NCBI GenBank assembly: GCA_964491265.1
Contig: CAZBFP010000018.1
Span: 9,317 to 73,316 of the forward strand
Length of the DNA: 64,000 nucleotides
Origin: JBBAGC01 sp964491265
GTDB lineage: Bacteria > Spirochaetota > UBA4802 > UBA5550
Reading direction: 5' to 3'
Shown here: in pieces, positions 16,967 through 23,791 of the stretch
How positions within the stretch are numbered: the stretch's first letter is position 1
Layout: every line of letters begins with the position of its first letter
Program-made: the position numbers and the translations under genes
Notes under the pieces: model-generated
What the model saw: the letters and a program-made list of their open reading frames with translations, nothing else
Told to the model about the DNA's origin: nothing
Databases searched by the model: none

Positions 16967-17548
16967 ATGGAACCGGATAATATGAAAGCCTGTATAATTG
17001 CAGGTGGAAAAAGCGGCAGATTCGGCGGCGATAAATCGGTTTATGTTCATGAAGGCCGCCCATTAATAAGCCATGTACTTGATGTAATAAAGCCTGTTTT
17101 TGAATATCCGGTTTTAATTGCTAATGACAGTGAAAAATTCTCTTTTCTCGGCCTGGAGGTTATTCCGGACATTATCCCCGGACTTGGGCCCATAGGGGGG
17201 ATCTATACCGCCCTTGAAAAGATTGACTGCTCCAGGGTTTTTATCTTCCCCTGCGACATGCCTTTTTTAAATACTGAATTTGTCAGGTATATGAGCGATA
17301 TCCCTGATGTTTATGATGTAATTGTCCCGAGGGCCGGGGAGTTTTTTCAGCCTTTACATGCGATTTACAGCAAAAAATGCCTTTCAAAGATTAAAAAACA
17401 GATTGATGAAAAAGATTATAAGATGAGTTCAATATTTGAAGGGCTCAACATAAGAGTTGTTGGAGAGGATGAGATCGGTTTTTATGAGGATCCTTTTATG
17501 ATTTTTAAAAATATAAATTTTAAGGCTGACCTGGGGCTTCATGAATAG
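16967..17548 (+). CDS. mobA: molybdenum cofactor guanylyltransferase
   Basis: The 193-residue enzyme transfers GMP from GTP to molybdopterin. It has the nucleotide-binding start CIIAGGKSGRFGGDKSV, where the family consensus is GGxSxRMGxDK, then PGLGPIGGIYTAL and the metal-binding VFIFPCDMPFLN. The arginine-glycine change at RFGG is tolerated in some members. AGGA lies 7 bases before the ATG at 16967; the ATG at 16982 is also possible and would drop five residues. The divergent neighbour is mobB. Confidence 0.92.
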   Translation: MEPDNMKACIIAGGKSGRFGGDKSVYVHEGRPLISHVLDVIKPVFEYPVLIANDSEKFSFLGLEVIPDIIPGLGPIGGIYTALEKIDCSRVFIFPCDMPFLNTEFVRYMSDIPDVYDVIVPRAGEFFQPLHAIYSKKCLSKIKKQIDEKDYKMSSIFEGLNIRVVGEDEIGFYEDPFMIFKNINFKADLGLHE

Positions 17549-17599
17549 TATTATTTAATCTATATCCTTATATGGGAGCATTTCAACATTTTAATAACC

Positions 17600-17795
17600 G
17601 GAAGCAGTAGAATTTTGTGGGTTAAACTTGTCATTCCGGTCGAAGTGATAACGTAGGCAAGCATTATTGAAACATCCTGTTTCGTGCTTGCAGGCAGCCA
17701 TCATGGCTGCACTGCCGGAATCTTCTGAAAAAACAGGAGTTATGAGATTCCCGCCTGCGCGGGAATGACATCACCCCTGAAATTATATCGCTACC
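17600..17795 (-). mobile_element. MITE family 2, copy A (about 196 bp)
   Basis: The ends are GGAAGCAGTAGAATTTTGTG and, in complement, GGTAGCGATATAATTTCA. Internal blocks GTCATTCCGG, TAACGTAGGCAAGCATTATT and GATTCCCGCCTGCGCGGGAA are shared with copies at 23161 and 60224, which lie in the opposite orientation. There is no coding capacity of its own. Confidence 0.75.
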
Positions 17796-17927
17796 TTTAA
17801 AACCAGGTAGATAAATACAGAAAAGTGATTGAAAATATTTGCTGAAATAAGATCTATCCATTAATGATAAGACTTAATTTCAGTATTAATTCCTAAACTT
17901 ATTATTGTTAAGAAATGCTTTATTATC

Positions 17928-18090
17928 GGGGTTGTCCAAAAAGTAATTTCCTTGTCATACCGGCTGTAGCGTAGCGTAATGCCGGTATCTCTTAGGCCTG
18001 ATTTAATCAGGAGATTCCGGTATTTGCAATAATTGAAGTTGCAAAACCGGAATGACAAATCCCCGAAAATCTGACTTTTGAGACAGCCCC
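17928..18090 (+). mobile_element. MITE family 1, intact copy (163 bp)
   Basis: The terminal inverted repeats are GGGGTTGTCCAAAAAGT and, in complement, GGGGCTGTCTCAAAAGT. Its reverse complement occurs at 57569-57731 with one difference (base 5, T versus C) in 163. No target duplication is obvious. The ends resemble those of transposase-encoding insertion sequences that could mobilise it in trans. Confidence 0.88.
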
Positions 18091-18186
18091 GGATATAAAA
18101 TTGTCCATTTTTACACTAAAATATATTTTTAAGAATTAACATTGATTTAATTTTTAAACTTTTCAATAATACAGAGCAGGAGCATT

Positions 18187-19641
18187 ATGAATAAATCTGA
18201 TACAATTACCGCGCTTGAAAATTACAGGCCTAAGGAGGAGTGCGGCGTTTTCGGAATATACGGACATCAGCATGCTGCAAATCTTACCTATCTGGGGCTC
18301 TATTCCCTTCAGCACAGAGGGCAGGAATCTGCAGGTATTGCCTCATCTGATGGTGAACATATTTACAGGTATGCGGGGATGGGTGAGGTGAATGATGTTT
18401 TCACTCAGGAGCATATAGATCATCTTCAGGGTCAGATGGCAATAGGGCATAACCGCTATTCCACAACCGGTTCATCTTTTCTTCGTAATGCCCAGCCATT
18501 CAGGGCATCATCTGTGCTGGGGCCGATTGTTCTTTCCCATAATGGTAATCTTACAAATGCCGGCGCAATACGAATGGAGCTGGAGAAGCAGGGGCATATT
18601 TTTCAGACAACCATAGATTCCGAGGTTATTGTGCACCTCATGGCAAAATCGGGGGCTGATGATTTTATGGAAGCTCTTATCTTTGCCCTAAAAAAAGTGA
18701 AGGGAGCCTATTCTCTCCTTGTTATGAGTAAGGATAAGGTCTATGCCGTACGCGATCCCCACGGATTCAGGCCACTTGCCCTTGGGAAACTTGGTGATGC
18801 CTTTACTGTTGCCTCAGAAACCTGCGCCTTTGATATAATTAATGCCTCTTATGAAAGGGATGTAATGCCCGGCGAGCTCATCGAATTTTCAGCATCAGGT
18901 ATTAAGTCATTTTTCCCCTTTGATAAGCAGGAGGAGTCTCTCTGTGTATTTGAGTACATATACTTTTCAAGACCGGACAGCAGAATTTTTGGTGATTCTG
19001 TATATGATATGAGAATAAGCCTGGGGCGTATGCTTGCGAAGCAGTCCCCTGTTGAGGCTGATATTGTTGTTCCCATTCCAGATTCATCCAACTGTGCTGC
19101 TCTCGGCTATTCCAAGGAGTCGGGGATCCCCTTTGAGCTTGCTATGATAAGGAGTCATTATATAGGGAGAACCTTTATTGAGCCTACACAGCGTATCAGG
19201 GACCTTGGGGTTAAACTTAAGTTTAATGTTGTAGAGTCTGTTGTTAAAGATAAAACTATTGTTGTTGTTGATGATTCAATTATGCGCGGTACTACAATGC
19301 GCAAAATTATAAAAATGTTCCGTGCTGCAGGGGCAAAAGAGGTTCATGTAAGGATATCCGCACCACCTACGAAGTTCCCATGTTTCTACGGAATCGATAT
19401 ACCTACACACAGCGAATTGATTGCGGCAACCCACACAATAGATGAGATCAAAAAATATCTCCGCGTTGATTCTATTGAGTATATGACTGTTGAGACACTC
19501 CTTGAAGCTGTTGACAGGCCTGGTAAGAATTTCTGTACAGCCTGCTTCGATGGTAATTATCCATGTAAATTTGAAAATCTGCCGGAGAGTGAGGAGAGTC
19601 AGAAGTATCTTTTTGAAGAGGGGAATGGGGAGTATTATTGA
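18187..19641 (+). CDS. purF: amidophosphoribosyltransferase
   Basis: The 484-residue enzyme makes phosphoribosylamine from PRPP and glutamine, the first step of purine synthesis. An 18-residue propeptide precedes the nucleophile C19 in EECGVFGIYG, so it is the processed, Bacillus-type form. Four cysteines expected for a [4Fe-4S] cluster are visible: in SLCVFEYIY, in KFPCFYGID and in the C-terminal CTAC. SLQHRGQESAGIA is the glutaminase site and IVVVDDSIMRGTT the PRPP loop. AGGAG precedes the ATG. Two MITE copies sit immediately upstream, and no other pur genes are near. Confidence 0.96.
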   Translation: MNKSDTITALENYRPKEECGVFGIYGHQHAANLTYLGLYSLQHRGQESAGIASSDGEHIYRYAGMGEVNDVFTQEHIDHLQGQMAIGHNRYSTTGSSFLRNAQPFRASSVLGPIVLSHNGNLTNAGAIRMELEKQGHIFQTTIDSEVIVHLMAKSGADDFMEALIFALKKVKGAYSLLVMSKDKVYAVRDPHGFRPLALGKLGDAFTVASETCAFDIINASYERDVMPGELIEFSASGIKSFFPFDKQEESLCVFEYIYFSRPDSRIFGDSVYDMRISLGRMLAKQSPVEADIVVPIPDSSNCAALGYSKESGIPFELAMIRSHYIGRTFIEPTQRIRDLGVKLKFNVVESVVKDKTIVVVDDSIMRGTTMRKIIKMFRAAGAKEVHVRISAPPTKFPCFYGIDIPTHSELIAATHTIDEIKKYLRVDSIEYMTVETLLEAVDRPGKNFCTACFDGNYPCKFENLPESEESQKYLFEEGNGEYY

Positions 19642-19690
19642 TAAAATACTTGACGATAAACCGCTGTTGTTATTTTCTGTTTTCTAATAC

Positions 19691-19763
19691 AGGTCACTAG
19701 CTCAATTGGTAGAGCATCGGTCTCCAAAACCGAGGGTTGGGGGTTCAAGTCCCTCGTGGCCTG
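19691..19763 (+). tRNA. tRNA-Trp (anticodon CCA)
   Basis: Acceptor arms AGGTCAC and GTGGCCT pair with one G-T. The D stem is GCTC/GAGC, the anticodon stem TCGGT/ACCGA with loop CTCCAAA giving anticodon CCA, and the T arm GGGGG-TTCAAGT-CCCTC. The discriminator base is G, as expected for tryptophan; only CA follows, so CCA is partly added after transcription. Confidence 0.95.
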
Positions 19764-19815
19764 CATGATACAATAAAGCTCCGGAGAAATTCCGGAGCTT
19801 TATTGTATCATGCAG
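19761..19815. terminator. 25-bp perfect inverted repeat overlapping the tRNA-Trp 3' end
   Basis: The arm starting CTGCATGATACAATAAAG (19761-19785) is exactly complementary to 19791-19815, around loop GAAAT. The left arm includes the last bases of the tRNA acceptor stem. It may be a terminator, although no clean T-run follows, or a trace of a recombination event at the tRNA end. Confidence 0.6.
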
Positions 19816-19913
19816 ATTGAAAATTTATTCGATGCTTCGCAAAAACTATTTTTTAAATAAAAAAATTGACGTTATTTAATAGAATTAATAATCTTTAACT
19901 CAAGGTTAATACT

Positions 19914-20774
19914 ATGCTTGAAAATAGGATAAACAGCGATCTATTAAAAAGTAGTTTTACATTTTTTTTAAAAAAAGGGAAATTCCAGGATATTGAATAC
20001 GTATGTAGTTTAAGCTTAACCTGCCGCAATCCCCGGTGTACATGTCAGGATCTGAGAGTTGAAATTCGGGAAAATAATGATAAAATTAAGGAAGATCCCT
20101 TATATATTTTTTATATTAATCTTAGGGAAAAAATAATCAGTCCTGATTTTAGAAAGGATATTTCATCGGAATCCTTGCAATTTGCACGTGCATTTATAAA
20201 AGAAATGGAACCTGAAGGTTGGACAACCCTGCAGGAATTCCTCATTGCAGCAAAAATGTATATTCATGACCGTACAGACCTGAAAGAACTTGAGGTTGAA
20301 TTTGATGATAATTTAATAGATAATAATACTATGATTGCATGGCATAAAATATTTCCCTATGCTGAACAGATCATTAAGGAAATTAATGGCAGCATATATC
20401 TTCTTGATGATCATTATTGTCTTCAATCTGATTGCAGATGTACACATGTAGCACTTTCTATTGTTAAAATCGAAAATAATGAAGCAGCAGAAAAAAGACA
20501 TTCCGCCTGTTACTTAAGTTATAATAAAAATATTGTTGAGCCATTGGATGGTCCCGTTACTATAGACATGAAAGACATTATAACTAAATATAGTTTTGAA
20601 TTAAAAAAAGAATACAGGAAAAGGCATGAGATTCTCCGAAAACTTTATAGGGATTATAGGAAAAGATCCGTTTTGACAAATACTAAAACAGTTCCTAATA
20701 TCAGCCAGTCTGGCAGAAATGATCCATGTCCCTGTGGCAGCGGGAAAAAATTTAAAAAGTGCTGCATGATTTAA
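19914..20774 (+). CDS. SEC-C motif protein with repeated Cys motifs
   Basis: The 286-residue protein ends in the SEC-C zinc motif DPCPCGSGKKFKKCC (C272, C274, C283, C284). Two further CX4CXC clusters occur: C37-RNPR-C42-T-C44 and C169-LQSD-C174-R-C176. These suggest two more metal sites and an internal duplication around them. SEC-C modules recruit SecB or ribosome-associated factors in SecA, but many standalone SEC-C proteins have no known role. The gene is notably AT-rich compared with purF before it. The adjacent convergent gene encodes a SWIM/SNF2 protein, also Cys-bearing. Function is not assigned. Confidence 0.75.
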   Translation: MLENRINSDLLKSSFTFFLKKGKFQDIEYVCSLSLTCRNPRCTCQDLRVEIRENNDKIKEDPLYIFYINLREKIISPDFRKDISSESLQFARAFIKEMEPEGWTTLQEFLIAAKMYIHDRTDLKELEVEFDDNLIDNNTMIAWHKIFPYAEQIIKEINGSIYLLDDHYCLQSDCRCTHVALSIVKIENNEAAEKRHSACYLSYNKNIVEPLDGPVTIDMKDIITKYSFELKKEYRKRHEILRKLYRDYRKRSVLTNTKTVPNISQSGRNDPCPCGSGKKFKKCCMI

Positions 20775-20808
20775 AATTATAAAACTATAATGAAAAATTA
20801 AATTTTAT

Positions 20809-22152
20809 CTACCTGAGTAATCCTTTCAATTTTTTTAAGAATAGATGCAGTTTTTTCTTTACTGTGAGCTTTACATTGTTCCCGATACTGTTTTTACCCT
20901 CATCAGTAACAGCAGAAAAATTTGGTTTATTCTCTATTTCAAAATCATAAACCTCATCTGATTGAATGGCATGGGGTGTAAAATAAATATCACTGTTACC
21001 TTCAATTGATGTTAATTCCTCAATAGATTCCATGAAGCTTTTAACACCTTCTTCGTTCATCAGGACTGTATCTTCACCATCTTCAAGGACACCTTTGAAA
21101 AGAGACTTTTTAAAACCAAGTAGATATAATATTCGATGTTCAATCGTTCCTTGTGAGACCATGTTAATAATTCGGACTTTTTCTTTCTGCCCCAACCGGT
21201 AAATGCGGCCTATTCGCTGTTCAAGAACAGCCGGGTTCCAGGGAATATCAAGGTTAATAAGCAGGCTGGCACACTGGAGGTTCAGGCCCACACCCCCCGC
21301 ATCTGTGGATAAAAAGACCCTGCAGGAATCATCTGAATGAAAATTTTCTATGAGCTTATTCCGTTTATGGGCGGGTACTCCTCCGTGAAGATATTCATAT
21401 CTGATTTGACGTCTGTCCAGTTCTTGAGCTGCAAGGTCATTCATTTTAACCCACTGGCTGAATATGATAACTTTTATGCGTATGTCTGTAAAAACATCTT
21501 CCAGTATTTTCATTAGTTCATTTATTTTGGTGTCATGACGTTGTGTCTGATCAAGAATATAAGTACTGTCACAGGACATGCGCATGCAGTTCAGGTTAAT
21601 GAGAAGTATTTGCCTTTCCTCCTGAGTAAGAATCCCCTTTTTTTTCCATTTGCTTACAATCTGAACTACGTTATCATGATAATTCTGGTGAAATTTCAGC
21701 TGCTCAGCTGTCATATCGACAAAATATGTTTTATCTGTTCTTCCCGGCATAATGTTAAGGAATAATCTTCTTTCAATTTCATATCTTATACTTAAAGATG
21801 ATTTTTTTTCATAGACTTCATCATCAAGATATTTCTGCTTTTGATGGTCAGACTGCAGGGTGTACAGCAGGTATTCTATATGTTTACAGGTGCCCAGAGT
21901 ATTGATAGTAAAGTCAGGGCATGAACAGAAATTCCCTTTATTGCGATCCAGGCTTCTAATTGCAACCTTATAGGTTGATTCTGTTTCAGGATTATAGACT
22001 GTAAAATCACTGAACACTGGATGATTACCGATGTTGCATACAGTAAAATCCTGCTTAATGCCAAATTGCTTTCTGAGTATTATTTGCCACGTATCAATTG
22101 ACATGTCTTCAGGTTTTTTATGATAGGGGATTTTTTTATCTATTGTATTCAT
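20809..22152 (-). CDS. SWIM zinc-finger/SNF2 helicase C-lobe protein lacking the ATP-binding lobe
   Basis: The 447-residue protein starts with a SWIM finger, C76-S-C78 then C89-K-H91. It continues into the linker of SNF2 enzymes (RRLFLNIMPGRTDKTYFV) and the second RecA lobe: VIIFSQW, YEYLHGGVPAHKR, motif V STDAGGVGLNLQCAS and motif VI QRIGRIYRLGQ. The first RecA lobe, with Walker A and the DEAH box, is absent: the frame jumps from the SWIM region (about residue 100) to the end of that lobe (about residue 120). Full-length relatives are around twice this size. It is probably an in-frame internal deletion. It lies 2 bp after the acyltransferase gene in one operon. Confidence 0.82.
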   Translation of the reverse strand: MNTIDKKIPYHKKPEDMSIDTWQIILRKQFGIKQDFTVCNIGNHPVFSDFTVYNPETESTYKVAIRSLDRNKGNFCSCPDFTINTLGTCKHIEYLLYTLQSDHQKQKYLDDEVYEKKSSLSIRYEIERRLFLNIMPGRTDKTYFVDMTAEQLKFHQNYHDNVVQIVSKWKKKGILTQEERQILLINLNCMRMSCDSTYILDQTQRHDTKINELMKILEDVFTDIRIKVIIFSQWVKMNDLAAQELDRRQIRYEYLHGGVPAHKRNKLIENFHSDDSCRVFLSTDAGGVGLNLQCASLLINLDIPWNPAVLEQRIGRIYRLGQKEKVRIINMVSQGTIEHRILYLLGFKKSLFKGVLEDGEDTVLMNEEGVKSFMESIEELTSIEGNSDIYFTPHAIQSDEVYDFEIENKPNFSAVTDEGKNSIGNNVKLTVKKKLHLFLKKLKGLLR

Positions 22153-22154
22153 CT

Positions 22155-23048
22155 TTATACCTTTTTGAGTATTTTATCAATTCTATTGTCCTTCTTCTCC
22201 CACAACCTGTTTAGCCATGTATTGAAATTTTCTCTGTATTCCGGGTCATCCGGATCCTGTCCCCGTAAATTATTATCTATGGGGATTACCTCAATATGTA
22301 CTACTATACGGCTTCTACTGCTGCAGAGAAAGTGCCATGCATCTTCGGCACCGTCAGGGTAGGTAATTGTAACATCGATAATTTTGCGCATATAGTCCCC
22401 CATTGCAGAGAGCACATAGGAGATCCCCCCTGAACGGGGCCTGAGCAGGTGTGTGTAGGGAGATTTTTGTGTCGTATGTTTTGATTTAGTAAAACGGGTA
22501 CCTTCAACAAAGTTCATGATCGATGCAGGTTTACTGCTGAATTTTTCGCAGGCTTTTCTGGTTGATTCAATATCTTTACCTTTCAGATGGGGCTTTCTCT
22601 TTAGTAGATCAGCAGAATATCTTTTCATAAATGGGTAATCCAGGGCCCACCAGGCCAGGCCCAGTATGGGCACCCAGACAAGTTCCTTCTTAAGAAAATA
22701 TTTCAGGAAAGGGATGCGGCCGTGAAAAATTTTCTGAAGAGCAACAATGTCAACCCATGTCTGGTGGTTCGATATAACAAGATACCATTCATCTTTTTGA
22801 AGTTCTTCAAGGCCGTGAACCTGGTATTCTATTTCTTTGATTAATGATAAAAACCGGTTTATGGTGTATATCCAGGCATAGGAGAAAAAGTTGAGCAGAG
22901 TATCAAAAAAAATGCGGATTCTCTTAAACGGGAGGAGGAGTTTAAAAACAGCAGCAATATATACAGGTACAGCCCAGAAAAGGGTATTGAGTATGAGAAA
23001 AATAACCGAAGAAACACCGCGCGTGTAACCTGTTAAAGATTTAAGCAT
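22155..23048 (-). CDS. lysophospholipid acyltransferase family protein (PlsC-like)
   Basis: The 297-residue membrane protein has the acyltransferase block I NHQTWVDIVAL (HX4D catalytic pair) near residue 94 and block III NFVEGTRFT near 180. A hydrophobic N-terminal region of about 45 residues probably inserts in the inner membrane. The layout matches the YihG/LCLAT-like subgroup that acylates lysophosphatidic acid or related lipids. Its stop lies 2 bp from the start of the SWIM/SNF2 gene, so the two share a transcript, though a functional link is unclear. Confidence 0.85.
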   Translation of the reverse strand: MLKSLTGYTRGVSSVIFLILNTLFWAVPVYIAAVFKLLLPFKRIRIFFDTLLNFFSYAWIYTINRFLSLIKEIEYQVHGLEELQKDEWYLVISNHQTWVDIVALQKIFHGRIPFLKYFLKKELVWVPILGLAWWALDYPFMKRYSADLLKRKPHLKGKDIESTRKACEKFSSKPASIMNFVEGTRFTKSKHTTQKSPYTHLLRPRSGGISYVLSAMGDYMRKIIDVTITYPDGAEDAWHFLCSSRSRIVVHIEVIPIDNNLRGQDPDDPEYRENFNTWLNRLWEKKDNRIDKILKKV

Positions 23049-23160
23049 AAATATTTACCCTTAATGTATGAAAGATTCCGGGGCTGTCCCGGAGAGTAGT
23101 ATTATTCATATTAAACTAATTCTTTCAAGAACAAAAATTTATCTGCAGGGAGTTTGTTTT

Positions 23161-23356
23161 GGTAACAGTTTGTTTTTGTGGGTGTTGTCATTCCCGCGCA
23201 TGCGGGAATCTCATAACCACCGATTTTTTCAGGAGATTCCGGCAGTGCAGCTACGATGGCTGCCTGCAAGCACGAAGCAGGATGTTTCTATAATGCTTGC
23301 CTACGTTGTCACTCCGGCCGGAATGACAGGCTTCTTCCGCAAAATTCTATTAATAC
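23161..23356 (+). mobile_element. MITE family 2, copy B (about 196 bp)
   Basis: It begins GGTAACAGTTTGTTTTTGTG and ends near AAAATTCTATTAATAC, imperfect terminal repeats of the family. Internal blocks TCATTCCCGCGCATGCGGGA, GGCTGCCTGCAAGCACGAAG and AATGCTTGCCTACGTTGTCA match the other copies. It fills most of the gap between the acyltransferase and hypA genes. Confidence 0.72.
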
Positions 23357-23384
23357 TTTTATTTTATATATGTTAAATATCAAT

Positions 23385-23726
23385 TCAGCAGGCAATTATT
23401 TCTTTTATCATAAACTCCTTTCCGCTTATAATTTCAAATTCTCCGGTTCTGCATTCAGGACATTTCCCCTCATTTTTTAAAAGATTGAATACTTTTTTAC
23501 ACTCCCTGCACATGCCGTTTCCGGGGAGGATTTCAATTTTAAGCTCTGTATTTTCTAGAAGGGTTCCGTCAACTGCAGCGGGGTAGCAGGACTCAATATA
23601 TTTGGGGATCATTGATGAAAGCTCCCCTATCTGGAGAACCAGGGTCTCTATTTTTTTTACACTGTTCTTCTCTGCAAATCTCTCAACAGTTTTAACTACT
23701 TCAAAAACTACTCCCAGTTCATGCAT
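23385..23726 (-). CDS. hypA: hydrogenase nickel-incorporation protein HypA
   Basis: The 113-residue metallochaperone has the N-terminal nickel-binding MHE (MHELGVVFEVV) and the zinc site formed by CREC and CPEC about 25 residues apart. It delivers nickel, with HypB, to NiFe hydrogenase large subunits, and in some organisms to urease. It is the last gene of a three-gene operon hypB-oxidoreductase-hypA. No hypCDEF, hydrogenase or urease genes are in the window. GAGG precedes the ATG. Confidence 0.93.
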   Translation of the reverse strand: MHELGVVFEVVKTVERFAEKNSVKKIETLVLQIGELSSMIPKYIESCYPAAVDGTLLENTELKIEILPGNGMCRECKKVFNLLKNEGKCPECRTGEFEIISGKEFMIKEIIAC

Positions 23727-23791
23727 TTTTGCACCTCTTTTATACTGAGTATAGGAGCGGAGAGATTTTTTCCCCGCTCCTTTATTTCAGC

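Noticed and set aside
17861..18058. Frame on the minus strand matching a frame at 57538-57750
   Set aside because: Both are translations of MITE family 1; protein identity reflects DNA copy identity, not a gene.
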